A DNA stretch of 64,000 bases from contig CM070632.1 in assembly GCA_036346255.1 (NCBI GenBank), forward strand, positions 19,051,408-19,115,407, written 5' to 3'. The notes beneath the pieces are model-generated. The model searched no databases, was not told the origin of the DNA, and saw only the letters and a program-made list of their open reading frames with translations. How positions within the stretch are numbered: position 1 is the first letter of the stretch; each line of letters opens with the position of its first letter. Positions 32,629-42,997 of the stretch are shown piece by piece. Source of the DNA: Ampelocalamus luodianensis. Its lineage: Eukaryota; Streptophyta; Magnoliopsida; Poales; Poaceae. The position numbers and the translations under genes were made by a program.

Positions 32629-32767
32629 GGCTCTGATACCATGTTGAATTTTTGGGGTTAATTGTTGTGTGTATCCCGTAGGATTCCACATCCTTTATTT
32701 ATAGTCTCAAAGAAGAGTCCAACTCTTATACAACTTGCTATTTGGATCTAACACGTACTCTCCAACA
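32629..32767 (-). repeat. Copia-B 5' LTR and primer-binding site
   Basis: GGCTCTGATACCA (32629-32641) is the complement of the initiator-Met tRNA site. The LTR TGTTGAATTTTTGG to CTCTCCAACA (32642-32767) differs from the other LTR at a handful of positions (for example GTGAATCCTG against GTGTATCCCG). The age of the insertion could be computed from this divergence. Confidence 0.92.
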
Positions 32768-32830
32768 AACATAATGCATGGGTTCATCTAGAACTACTGT
32801 TGCCTTTATGCCTTAATGGTACTTCCCCAT

Positions 32831-33185
32831 GGAATTTTTTTTGCTCTTTTGATTTGTTTTGACGATGAAATAGCAAATCTAGCTTCCTCCCCACGGAATT
32901 GGCAAAAATAGCACCACGGTTGGATAGTTAGGCGATATGTGTCCCTTGAAGTGCTCCGGAGCACTTCAGGACCTGCGGCGACAAGGTGTGGTGCGCGGCA
33001 GGCAGTGTGGCCGGCGACGTACCGTGGTCCTAGTTCGCGGCAGGTGGCTTTCTGCGGCGATTTCGCGCGGCACGTCGCCTTCTGCGGTGGTTTGCGTTGT
33101 AGGGATGCTATTTTTGCCATTTCGTTTGCACGGGGCTAGTTTTGCTATTTCATTTCAAAAAGAGGCTAAATGAGCCTAAAACTCC
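32831..33185. mobile_element. Foldback / MULE-like MITE with target duplication
   Basis: 355 bp with long imperfect inverted ends, paired as GAAATAGCAAATCTAGC ... GGCAAAAATAGCA on the left and GAAATAGCAAAACTAGC ... GGCAAAAATAGCA on the right in reverse complement. The flanks show the direct repeat TTCCCCAT (8 bp, or 9 with the preceding C) at 32822-32830 and 33185-33193. A GC-rich centre with no coding lies between. Long TIRs and an 8-9 bp duplication suggest a MULE-type MITE, although hAT (8 bp) cannot be excluded. Related to 1645-2012 and to the fragment near 740-850. Confidence 0.75.
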
Positions 33186-33267
33186 TTCCCCATGTTGCTC
33201 TTAATGTTTGCATATGATCAACTGCTCCTTCCCCATGTTGCTCTTAATGTTTGCATATGATCAACTG
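33182..33267 (+). repeat. 43-bp tandem duplication at the foldback edge
   Basis: CTCCTTCCCCATGTTGCTC and the following bases to ATCAACTG occur at 33182-33224 and again, identical, at 33225-33267. The unit includes the last four bases of the foldback element, so the duplication happened after that element inserted. Confidence 0.85.
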
Positions 33268-34021
33268 GACTTGGCAGGGACCAGGGCTCTCAAACAAGGC
33301 CTAAGGTTACATTCCTATACTTCCCCACATCAAGGAAACTTGAGTTGTACTTGTAGTATATACAAATAGTGTGACCTAACATTTGTTCAATTTTGAATGA
33401 CTACTGGAATGTTGAATAGATGATGTGACTCCTGAAAACATGAACCTTCTTTTTTATGTGTGTGCTCAGTCCCTGCAACTTAATGTCTGCACTCTGGACT
33501 ATGGAGGAATTCTAGACAGGTTTGGGTTTTGGATTTTCCTATGTCAATATGTTGCACTGCTGATCTTGTGTTCCACGAAATGTTTCCCAGAATACCAAGT
33601 CTGCAATTTAATGTTCTGTCGGTAACTCGGTATTGATCAATGTTTTAACGAGTGACTTGTATTTTCATGAATTAATGCCAGTTTCTACTTGGAGCAGGTC
33701 CAAATCTGCTATCTTTTTCACTCTGCGGTCATGGCATCTGCTTTGAAGCAGCCTAAGTTGGAGTTTGACGGACCTCTCTGATATAGTTAACGATATATGC
33801 AATGATTCCACATTTTGCAAATCCAGTAGAGCAAACGTGCATTCTAAAAGACTGGCTTGATGGTTTGCTCTGCTTTGCCTGATGATTCGCTTGATGTCAG
33901 GAGACAAGACTTCTTCATCTGCGTCCACCATCCATCATCTGTAAGTAGCACAGTTGTCATCTTTTATTACACCGGTTTCCCTGCAACATGAGACATATCT
34001 AAATGCAACATGAGACATATC
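33268..34021. other. Low-copy non-coding sequence
   Basis: No element ends or conserved coding. An AG at about 33470 after a pyrimidine-rich stretch could be a splice acceptor of a gene whose upstream part is at 3.4-7 kb, but no protein similarity supports an exon. Confidence 0.4.
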
Positions 34022-34269
34022 TAAATGCAACATGAGACTGACTCATTTGTGATTGATACCAGCACACGGTTTGAAAATTTGAGACATATCTATGTCTCAG
34101 CATAGCGACATACGATGTAGTATAACAAGATCACTGTAGCTAAATGCAACATGAGACTGACTCACTTGTGATTGATACCAGCACACTGCACACTGTTTGA
34201 AAATTTGAGACATATCTACGTCTCAGCATATTGACATACGACGTAGTATAACAAGATCACTGTGGTAGC
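34022..34269 (+). repeat. Tandem duplication, about 120-130 bp unit
   Basis: Unit 1 is 34022-34140 and unit 2 is 34141-34269, both starting TAAATGCAACATGAGACTGA and ending AACAAGATCACTGT.. AGC. Unit 2 has about 10 extra bases (ACTGCACACTG for ACGG). Short partial copies AAATGCAACATGAGACATAT precede at 33985-34020. Confidence 0.9.
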
Positions 34270-36364
34270 TAAATGCGATCAATAGTATGAGTATACATCT
34301 TTCTTTCAGCTCCTGTTTCAGCGGCGTGGGCGTGACATACTGACATGGTCACATGGCGCGATCTCAACTTTGGATGTCTTACATTTTTCGCATTCGTGTT
34401 TAGGCATGTTACTCATGGATCTGGCACTGCTGGTAGTTTAAAGCTCAAAACGATCCCTGCATTCAAAGTATTCGGTGTTCACATCGATCTCTAGACTTTT
34501 GACGACTGTACCTCCATGTCTTTTGTTCCTGCCCCTGCTTTTACTCTGGTCGGCCTTTCACTTTTTCTGATGAAAATTCCCTGGTGCCTTGCAGATGAGA
34601 TGATGATCGATGCTTTCGCTGTTTTGTTGCTTGTTGCCATGACGGGATAGTCATGTCAAGCAGTCCTGGCACCTGGGCTATCGCAGAACGGTACGTGATT
34701 GTAAATTGTTGATAGCTGCATTTTGCGTGTACGCACGCGCTTCCTTTTCTTTTGTAAAATAAGCATTGCAAGCTACTCCCGACTTCCAACACACTTGAAT
34801 AATCTCAACCTGCGGCCGTATGCATGTTAGATTAGAGTGAGGCGTGGCTTTTTTGGGTGTTTGGAATGGGTAGGTTTTTCTGAAAAGCGGTTTTCGGCTG
34901 TACTGTAAGGTTTTTTTAGTTTGGTCTTATGCTATCTGACTTTTAGCTAAGTTGGCTGTAGCTTCCGAGATAGGAAATGGTTGAAATGCCTCTGAGAATA
35001 TTAATGGCTTGTTTGATGCCGTTTAACGCAATTAACAATATTTAATGACAACTAACGACAGTTGACGATTATTAATGACGACTAACAAACATTTATTACA
35101 ATAAATATTCATTAAAAACAATTATTGTAATGAATTTAACGATAACTAACGGTAGTTAACAACAAGTGACATTAACTAACGACAAGTGACGATAACTAAC
35201 GACATTTGAGAACTAAAGGTAATTAACGACAAATGATTATAACTAACGATATTTGATGACAACTAACGGTAGTTAACAAAATATTAACAGCAATAAACCT
35301 CAAACAACGCAATAAACCGTAATTAGCATATTTAACGATAATTATTACAATAAACATTTATGACAACAAATAATTATTAAAACAATCATTACAATGAATA
35401 AATATTACAATAAATAATTACTAAGATAAAAATTATTATATAAATATTAATTACAAATAATTATTGCATAAATAATTCATGCCCCCTCTACTTTTTTCTG
35501 GGCTTAGGACTGGCATCGGTAGTATTAAGCATCCCCACCCTCACACATACCCCCAAATCTTAAATGAAAGCGCAGACAAATACATGCAAGAGAAATATAT
35601 GACAAGAAGAAATAGACTAGTAACATAAGCTAATGCTTTCATCAACACATAGCAAGAACACAGTTGAACAGATCAACAAACAACAAAAGTACATCTCTAA
35701 TCTTGCCAATTTAGGATGCTCAATCACTACTGGATATATGAAGAAATTCTTTTGTTAGTCAATGAGTCTTGAATTACTTTTTTCTCTTTAGTATACCATT
35801 TATCAGGATGATCTACATAAGAACAATACTTTCCCCATGTACAAAAAGACTCATGGACATGTACAAGGATGAATGTCTCTATAGATATCTTGTAGTGCTA
35901 CAAAAACAAACATTTCATTCTTCAGTTCATCGAGTGAAAAACAAACATATAAATATACACAAATCTATCTTGAGCGAAACCCACATATAGTCCATAAGAT
36001 CCTTCTGGATATCCAATCTTGATCCACTAATTGCTTATATGTTTTCCATTACAATAGTATGTTCATGTTAAAAACCTCCAGTACCAATGGCAATACCTCC
36101 GGAAATGTCTCACTCCCAGTCACAACTATTTACCATCAAAACACTACAATAGAAATGGATTCAGACAATAGGCAGATAATCAACTGATCAAGCCATTGAA
36201 CTCAGGTAAAATACAGAACTAACAGCTGGATCACTACCAGAACAATTTGCAAACACCAAGATTGTTCATTGGTGAATGTTTTGGAATCGCTGGTCAAACT
36301 TCATAATCCATGCAAATCCATGAACTCTGCACCAAAGGTTGTTCAAACATCAGTTGCAGAATCA
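34270..36364. other. Non-coding flank with an AT-rich degenerate repeat tract
   Basis: 34270-34985 is low-copy. From about 34990 to 35480 the sequence is made of degenerate AACTAACGA / TAATGACAA / AATTATTACAATAAA phrases with no clear period, probably a decayed element or microsatellite. 35481-36364 has nothing recognisable, although ATCCCCACCCTCACACATAC near 35533 stands out by composition. Confidence 0.4.
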
Positions 36365-36434
36365 AACACCAAGCCAACAATTTCATCGCATGTAATGCAT
36401 TGCATCACATGAACACCAAGCCAACAATTTCATC
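36365..36434 (+). repeat. Short direct duplication
   Basis: AACACCAAGCCAACAATTTC.. occurs at 36365 and again at 36412, a 47-bp period, just upstream of the purine-rich minisatellite. Confidence 0.8.
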
Positions 36435-36459
36435 ATTGCAGGGGTACTGCCGTGCATGG

Positions 36460-36990
36460 ATTATGGAGCTGGGGGGAGGGTGGAGGAGGAGGCAGGCGGG
36501 TGTGGGTGCAGAGGTTGAGGAGCACGTGGCCGGGGGAGGGAGCTCGAGGAGGAGGCGCTACCGCATCGAGGAGGTGGGCGTCGGGGAGAGGAGTGAGGTG
36601 GACGTGGTGGGGCGGCCAGATCCAGAGGCGACTGGAGAGGGAGGAGGCCATCGGTAGTAGGGGAGGAAGCTGGAGGAGGGAGGAGGGGCTCGGGGGGCAG
36701 CGAGATCCGTTGGTGACTGGAGAGGGAGGAGGTCGTCGGTGGTAGGGGAGGGAGCTGGTGGAGGGGCTTGGGGGTGGCCAGATCTGGAGGTGACGCTGGC
36801 GTAGGAGGAGGTAGGGGCCAGTGGGGAGGAGGAGGAGGGAGGAGGGGATCAGGGGAGGCCAGATCTGGTGGCGACTGGAGAGGAAGGAGGCCGCCGGCTG
36901 CAGGGGAGGGAGCCGGAGGAGGGGCTTGGGGGCTCCCAGATCCGGAGGTGATGCCGCTGCAGGAGGAGGAGGGGCACGGGGGGAAGAGGG
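36460..36990 (+). repeat. Purine-rich minisatellite split by the gypsy insertion
   Basis: Degenerate G/A-rich repeats with recurring GGCCAGATCTGGAGG / GACTGGAGAGGGAGGAGG modules of roughly 60-90 bp. The tract continues for about 30 bp after the gypsy element (42430-42460, GAGGGGGAGGAGGAGG), so the gypsy inserted into it. Proline- and arginine-rich open frames on both strands are by-products. Confidence 0.75.
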
Positions 36991-37530
36991 TGTCATGTGG
37001 GATTGCATCTACGGTCGGCGCCATAATACGTAGGAGCAGTTGATCCTAACAGCATCGCAGCCGGCCCTAGAGGCCACATAAGAGTCCAATGTGTCGCTTT
37101 AGGCAATTGCAATTAGGAAGGTTTCAATTAGGGAAGTTTGTATTAGGAAGAGTAAGAGTTAGAGTCCTAGTCCAGGGAAGGATTAACCTTCTATTTCAGA
37201 TAAGAGTTAGAGTCCTAGTCTAGGGAAGGATTAACCTTCTATTTCAGATTGTACTCCTATATATAAGGAGCATATGTGTCCTAGTAATAGAAAAACCAGC
37301 GAAGGATTGAGTTATTCCCAATCTCCCTTGCGCCAAATTCCGCTGCGTCTACTGTTCATTCGAGTACTATTCTGATCAAGCACTGTTCATCCAAGCATGA
37401 CTGCCTATGACTAGGGCTCCCTATGACCACGGCTCCTCCGCACCGATCGCCATTGCTTCTCGATGCAATCCGCATCTGCCCGAGTTAATTCTTCCCTTCC
37501 GCCTCTGCTCCCAACGCTCATCTTCTAACA
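36991..37530 (+). repeat. Gypsy 5' LTR
   Basis: 540 bp. It contains a 48-bp tandem duplication (37153-37200 and 37201-37248, TAAGAGTTAGAGTCCTAG...), also present in the other LTR. TATA box CTATATATAAGG near 37258 with a transcribed R/U5 following. Confidence 0.92.
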
Positions 37531-37533
37531 TCT

Positions 37534-37546
37534 TGGTATCAGAGCC
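37534..37546 (+). promoter_or_regulatory. Gypsy primer-binding site
   Basis: TGGTATCAGAGCC, complementary to initiator-Met tRNA, three bases after the LTR end. Confidence 0.88.
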
Positions 37547-37566
37547 GACCGCTGTTCCTTCCTCCA

Positions 37567-38422
37567 TGGATAACAGTGGGAGTTTCGACGACAACTTCAA
37601 GGAGATGATTCATGGAAGACACCAGCAACCAACTCAAGCTACTGCCCGAAGTATTGGATCAGCTCGACATCCACACCGGCCAGCTTGGGAGTTGGCACGC
37701 ATGGAGGGCCAACCCACTAGTGAAGAAGGCGCCATGGATCAAGACGACCGGGACGCAACAGCCTCGACCGCCGCCGCCGCTACTAATGTAGTAACCTGGG
37801 TAGCGCCCATCGCCACAATCATGGATGCCACTGCTAGGCACGCGAGCAGTCAGGACGGGGCTAGGGGATTCCCGCCCCGGTCATACCAGCCTCCACCCCA
37901 GGGTACACCAAGCTTTCTTTTCTGACATTTGATGGTCAGGAAGATCCGCTTCCATCGATCAATCGTTGTGAACAGTTCTTTCGAGGTCAGCAAACGCTGA
38001 TGGAGGACAAGGTGTGGCTGGCCATGTATCATTTGACAGGGGCGCATGGAGGGCACCTCAAACTGGCGACACTTCACCGACTTGTTCTCTCGGCGATTTG
38101 GAACGCCAACCCGCCACAATCCCTTGGGCGAGTTGACGATGCTTTGCGCACCGGTATAGTGGACGAATTCACCGAGCAATTTATGTTGCTGTTAACACGT
38201 GTTGGCCGGTTGGACGATGAGCAGCAGTGTATGCTGTACACGGCAGGCTTGGGCGAGCCACTCAAGACCATGGACCTGGAGGAGCTCCAGAAGCCCAGTG
38301 ACTTGGAGGAGGCCATGGACCTGGCTCGGGCTTACGAACGACTGACCACCTTACTGTGCGAAGCCAGCGGATGGACCACCACGCCATGGTCGGCCACGTT
38401 CAAACCCACGATAGCACGGTAG
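37567..38422 (+). pseudogene. Gypsy gag (capsid region), frameshifted
   Basis: Starts MDNSGSFDDNFKEMIHG (37567). The first frame runs to 37925 and shifts near 37915 to LSFLTFDGQEDPLPSINRCE. The retrotransposon-gag core follows: FFRGQQTLMEDKVWLAMYHL, WNANPPQSLGRVDDALRTG, FTEQFMLLLTRVGRLDDEQQ, LYTAGLGEPLKTMDLEELQ and DLEEAMDLARAYERL (about 38310). The stop at 38420 is followed by a degraded region to 38570. Gag forms the particle that encloses element RNA. Confidence 0.85.
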
Positions 38423-38572
38423 AACCCACTACTAAGCAGCACAATCTCTTCGGTTCCCCTTCCCGCAATGAGCGTAGCATCGACAAGAGCGTTAGGAGCG
38501 GCGCGCCTCATCCCCGTCGTCGACAGCGCATCATGCAGTGCACGCCCCTTCAAACGCCTGACGCCTGCTTAG

Positions 38573-38857
38573 ATGGAGGAACACAGAAGCCAAGGACTCT
38601 GCTACAACTACGACAAAAAATTCCATCAGGGGCACCAAAAGCTTTGTAAGCATATTTTTTCCTTGCAGGTCGAGCCTGACTCGGAAGACAAGGAGGAGGA
38701 ACCTGAGATGGTGGCAACCATCTCCCTCCTTGCCTTGACAAGCATCCTCAAGACCCGGATGATGCAGCTCATCGTCATCATCAACGGCGTCCACCTTCTG
38801 GCCCTAGTGGACTCTGGGTTGACTCACAACTTCGTGGTGGCTGAATTGGTCGCATGA
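38573..38857 (+). pseudogene. Gypsy zinc knuckle and aspartic protease
   Basis: GLCYNYDKKFHQGHQKLCK near 38590-38655 is the plant gypsy knuckle CYNCDEKFxxGHxC with the second Cys changed to Tyr, so zinc binding is probably lost. The protease active site LALVDSGLTHNFV (about 38800-38840) has the DSG triad of gypsy enzymes, with Leu where Ser or Ala is usual. A TGA ends the frame at 38855, and protease continues in another frame as MPRTGRSVAVVNGDQVTSGG (about 38873). Confidence 0.8.
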
Positions 38858-39169
38858 GTGGCGTTGTCCCTCATGCCACGCACGGGTCGATCAGTGGCAG
38901 TCGTCAATGGCGACCAGGTCACAAGCGGTGGCATCTGCCGTGCAACGCCTATCTACATCAACAAAGAAGATTTCATCCTCGACTTCCTCACGATTCCATT
39001 GGGTGGTTTTGACATCGCTTGGGCGTCTAGTGGCTGGGCACCCTAGGGCCCATAACTTGGGACTTCAACCACAGGACGATGCGCTTCCAGCGGCAAGGGA
39101 AAGAGATCGTGTGGCACGGTGCCAACCCACCAGGAGCCCGCCCACACCTCCACACGGCGACCTCGAAGG

Positions 39170-40600
39170 ACCACATGGGTGATCTTTTGGAGGAGTTCCA
39201 AACCATCTTCGCGGAACCACGGGGCCTACCACCCGCGCGAGGTTAGGACCATCACATTCACCTGCTGCCTGGCTCGGGCCCTGTGGTAGTCCAGTCGTAC
39301 CGGTACCCCGCTCTCCAGAAGGATGAGTTGGAGCGCCAATGCGCCACCATGCTCGATCAGAGATTATCTGGCACAACACCTTGGCTTTCTCAGCTCCTGT
39401 CCTGCTAGTAAAAAAGCAGGATGGGACATGGTGTTTTGCGTCGACTACCCGACCGACAAGACAATCAAAGATAAGTTCCCTATTCCGGTGGTCGAGGAGC
39501 TACTGGACGAGCTCAAAGGAGCTCGGTTCTTCACCAAGCTAGACTTGCGCTCGGGGTACCATCAGGTACGGATGCACCCTGCGGACATTGAGAAGATGAC
39601 GTTCAGGACGCATGAGGGCCTTTTGAGTTCTTGGTCATGCCATTTGGCCTGACAAATGCACCGACCATATTCCAAGCTCTTATGAATGAAGTTCTTCGGC
39701 CCTACTTACGTCATTTTGTTCTTGTGTTTTTCGATGACATTTTGATATACAACTCCTCCTAGGCGGATCGGCACCAGTTCTTTCTGAAGAGTTCCAAGTG
39801 TCTCTTTGGGAAATCGGCGGTGACATACCTTGGCCACATCATTCGGGCTGACGGTGTCGCCATGGACCCATCCAAGGTGGAGGGTGTATTGGACTGGCCT
39901 TAGCCCCAGTCGGTCCACGCCCTCCGCGGCTTCCTTAGCTTGGCGGGCTACTACCGCCGCTTCATCAAAAACTATAGCGCCATGGCAACCCCTTTGACTC
40001 GACTCCTCCGTAAAGAGGGGTTCACGTGGACAGAGGAAGCCGCATAGGTCTTTGCGGCCATCAAGAAGGCACTCACCTCGACGCCAGTTCTCCAGCTGCT
40101 AGATTTCTCCTCTCCATTTATTGTGGAGTGTGACGCGTCGGGCACGGGATTTGGCGCCATTCTTCATCAAGGCGCCGGGGCCATCGTGTTCTTTAGCTTT
40201 CCCATTGCGGCACGCCACACCAAGCTGGCGGCTTATGAACGTGAGCTCATTGGTCTAGTACAAGCCGTGTGGCATTGGAGGCTGTATTTGTGGGGGCACC
40301 CTTTCACTATCAAGACAGACCATTATGCCCTCAAGTTTCTTCTAGATCAGCACCTCTCCACAATACCTCAACATCAATGGGTGAGCAAATTGTTTGGGTT
40401 TGATTTTGCGGTAGAATTCAAGCTGGCTCGCTTGAATGTGGTCGCCGACGCCCTGTCTCACTGGAATGCTGAACCAGGAATCGATTTTGCCATCACTTCA
40501 CCTCGATTCTCTTTGTTCAAGGATCTACGCCAGGCTGCATGCACAGAGTCGACCTTGTCGAGCCTCCGAACGCATCGCCTCTAGTGAGCTGGGTTTTCCT
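39170..40600 (+). pseudogene. Gypsy reverse transcriptase and RNase H
   Basis: RT begins near 39180 with EEFQTIFAEPRGLPPAR. FSAPVLLVKKQDGTWCF (about 39388) and DKFPIPVVEELLDEL (about 39472) precede FFTKLDLRSGYHQVRM (about 39527). The catalytic FFDDIL (about 39727) has Phe in place of the usual Tyr or Phe variant and is followed by an in-frame stop (SS-TAG-ADRH). The connection FLSLAGYYRRFIKNYS (about 39931) leads to RNase H with ECDASGTGFGAIL (about 40126), YERELIGLVQAVWHWR (about 40240) and TDHYALKFLLDQ (about 40315). Frameshifts near 39410 and 39640, stops at 39901 and 40046. Confidence 0.88.
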
Positions 40601-41853
40601 TGGTCTTTGGTGGAGGGCATGGTGTGCTATGAACAGTGTGCCCATGTTCCAGCCGACTCCATGCTCCCGTCGGCTATCCTAGGGGTTGTACATGATGTGC
40701 CTCATGAAGGGATCCAGAAGACACTTCATCACTTGCGGGAAAATTTCCATGTCCACAAGACCGGGTGGTGGTTCAAGAGTACGTCCGTGCGTGTGGGGTC
40801 TGCCAACACAACAAGACAGAACAACTCCAATCGGCGGGTTTGCTACTACCCTAGCAGTCCCTTCCTCGGTATGGTCTGATATCTCCATGGACTTTGTGGA
40901 GGGTTTGCTGAAAGTGGGCAGCAAATCTGTCATCTTGACAGTGGTCGACAGATTCGCAAAATACGCCCATGTCATTCCTTTGGCCCATCCGTATTCAGCT
41001 TCGTCTGTTGCACATGCCTTCTTTGCAGAAATTGTCCGGCTTCATGGCATCCCTATCAATTGTGTTGGACAGGGACCCAGTATTCGCCTTTAATTTATGG
41101 AAGGACTTATTTGCTCAATGTGATACCAGCCTTAACACCCACAGTCTGATGGTCAATCTGAAGTGGTAAACAAGATCATTGCCATGTACCTCCGTTGCAT
41201 GACTGGAGACCAGCCACGACAATGGGCGGAATTTATTTATAATACTTCGTATCATTCAGCCCTCAAGATAACGCCATTCCGCGTGGTGTATGGGCGCAAA
41301 CCTCCCTCTTTTCGGGACTATGAGCCAGGAGTAGTGCACACAACAACAGTTGATTAGGCACTCCAGGATCGTGATTTGTTCTCAGCAGATGTTCAGAGTC
41401 GCTTACTTCATGCCCAAGAATTTTACAAAAAATTCTACGATCAGAAGCATCGCTCTGTGCACTTCGACGTTGGCGATTTGGCTTGGTTGCGCCTTCATCA
41501 TCGAGTGGTCGCTTCCCTGCCTGGGGCTAGATGTGAGAAGCTTGGACCCCGTTATTTTGGGCCTTACCGCATCATTGCCAAGATCAATGACATGGCGTAT
41601 TAGCTGGACCTACCCAAGATGGCCCACATCCATGATGTCTTTCATGTGGGTTTTCTAAAGAAGTTTGACAGAGTGCCCCCAACGTCACCAACCCCAGTGC
41701 CGCCCCTTCTACATGGGCAGGTTATTCCAGCGCCTTTGAAGGCACTGCGTGCCAGGCTTGCTCGTGACAAGTGGCAAGTGTTGATACAATGGCAGGATTC
41801 ATCAGCTTACGATACTTCTTGGGAAGATGTCTAGGATTTCAAGAAATCTTATC
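40601..41853 (+). pseudogene. Gypsy integrase with chromodomain-like C-terminus
   Basis: Integrase zinc region HDVPHEGIQKTLHHLRENF (about 40692) and CGVCQ-like CVWGLPTQ, then core motifs ISMDFVEGLLKVGSKSVIL with DRFAKYAHVIP (about 40885-40980), the region IVRLHGIPINCV (second Asp lost by frameshift, about 41030) and PRQWAEFIYNTSYHSALKIT (about 41215). Then LHHRVVASLPGARCEKLGPRY (about 41490), FHVGFLKKF (about 41640) and LARDKWQVLIQWQDSSAYDT-SWEDV (about 41757-41834), which fits a degenerate chromodomain, with YPSFQLEDELFVEGGKDV running to the 3' LTR. Stops at 41356 and 41601. Confidence 0.85.
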
Positions 41854-41899
41854 CCTCGTTTCAGCTCGAGGACGAGCTATTTGTCGAGGGAGGGAAAGA

Positions 41900-42429
41900 T
41901 GTCATGTGGGACCGCATCTACGGCCGGCGCCACAAGACATAGGAGTAGCCGGTCCTAACAGTAACGCAGCCGGCCCTAGAGGCCACATAAGTCCCATGTA
42001 TCACTTTAGGCAGTTGCAATTAGGAAGGTTTCAATTAGGGAAGTTTGTATTAGGAAGAGTAAGAGTTAGAGTCCTATTCCAGGGAAGGATTAACCTTCTA
42101 TTTCAGATAAGAGTTAGAGTCCTAGTCCAAGGAAGGATTAACCTTCCATTTCAGATTGTACTCCTATATAAGGAGCATATGCAGTAATAGAAAAACCAGC
42201 AAAGGATTGGGTTATTCCCAATCTCCCTTGCGCCAAATTTTGCTACATCTACTATGCATCCGAGCACTATTCCGATCGGGCATTGTTCCTCTGAGCACTA
42301 TTCATCTGAGCATGGCTGCCTACGACCACGACTCCTTCGCACCGATCGCCATTGCTTCCCAACGCAATCCGCATCCGCCCGAGTTAATCCTTCCCTTCTG
42401 CCTCCACTCCCAACGCTCATCTTCTGACA
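41900..42429 (+). repeat. Gypsy 3' LTR
   Basis: 530 bp, preceded by the purine tract GAGGGAGGGAAAGA. It carries the same internal duplication as the 5' LTR (about 42061-42155). A few deletions (GTGTCCTA missing near 42182) distinguish the two LTRs. Confidence 0.92.
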
Positions 42430-42460
42430 GAGGGGGAGGAGGAGGTGGGGAATTTATTCG

Positions 42461-42640
42461 ATGGCAAAAGCGGGTAATAATCAGTGAAGTTGATGGGCAA
42501 AGTTTTGGCTTTCGGCTTTTTCCCATTGACGCGGCTTCCGGATCGGTGAAAGTGACCGCGAAAAGCCAGCTGTTTGGAACGGCTTCCGACGTTTTTGGGC
42601 GAAAGCTGGAAGCCGAAGCTGTTCCAAACGGGGCCTTTGT
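42461..42640. repeat. Small palindromic TIR-element remnant
   Basis: AGCTGTTTGGAACGGCTTCC (about 42568) is inverted as GGAAGCCGAAGCTGTTCC (about 42609-42626), ending CAAACGGGGCC, an end type seen on several grass DNA transposons. Only this end is recognised. A left partner is not found. Confidence 0.5.
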
Positions 42641-42997
42641 TTATTGCTTTGTGGCTGTGGCGGCATCTTGTAGAACATAGTAGTCATGGAGAAGAATTTG
42701 CGTTTGGAACATGAAATAGCTTGTATCCATAGAACATCTGGTAACATAGATAATAAAAAAATAGGAGTTAATATAATTCCAATTGACGTTCTAGTGGGCT
42801 TGTGCTTTATTGACACTTTAGAAGGTCCACTTGATTCACTTTGCTTTTCTTTATGTCCTATCCAACAAGTACATACTAGAGGCTAGTTCATTTTTAAATG
42901 TGGAAGTAATCATAATATGATATCAAATCCATGTCCAAGAAAACTTGTGAGGTACTATAGGGCGTTGATTGGTTCTACGTTATTCCTATGTTAGGAT
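42641..42997. other. No recognisable feature
   Basis: AT-rich, non-coding. It ends in TTAGGATT, the putative target duplication of the following hAT composite. Confidence 0.5.

Larger units (their letters stand above)
19643..32767 (-). mobile_element. Copia-B: reverse-strand Ty1/copia retrotransposon with nested LINE
   Basis: Two 126-bp LTRs (19643-19768 and 32642-32767) in direct orientation are flanked by a perfect AACAT target duplication (19638-19642 and 32768-32772). The primer-binding site abuts the right LTR at 32629-32641 and the purine tract abuts the left LTR at 19769-19778, so the element reads on the minus strand. Order: gag, GAG-pre-integrase, integrase, RT, RNase H. It is interrupted by a truncated LTR element (20785-21441) and a LINE (24874-31888). 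Several frameshifts remain in its own genes. Without the two inserts it is about 5.5 kb, a normal copia size. Confidence 0.92.
36991..42429 (+). mobile_element. Ty3/gypsy retrotransposon with chromodomain-like C-terminus
   Basis: LTRs at 36991-37530 and 41900-42429 (TGTCATGTGG to TCTTCTAACA or TCTTCTGACA) flanked by the target duplication GAGGG (36986-36990 and 42430-42434). Primer-binding site TGGTATCAGAGCC near 37534, and purine tract GAGGGAGGGAAAGA before the 3' LTR. Internal order: gag, protease, RT, RNase H, integrase, then a chromodomain-like segment. This order and the last domain place it among chromoviruses, which use the chromodomain to choose chromatin targets. About eight stops or frameshifts make it inactive. 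Confidence 0.93.

Noticed and set aside
36433..37024. Proline-rich open frames on the minus strand as a cell-wall-type protein
   Set aside because: They translate a purine-rich minisatellite, occur in two overlapping frames and lack a signal peptide.
34840..42640. 34840 and 42640 as the two ends of one large element interrupted by the gypsy insertion
   Set aside because: The left sequence (GTTTGGAATGGG) and right end (GGCCCCGTTTGGAACAGC in reverse complement) share only a few bases and there is no target duplication.
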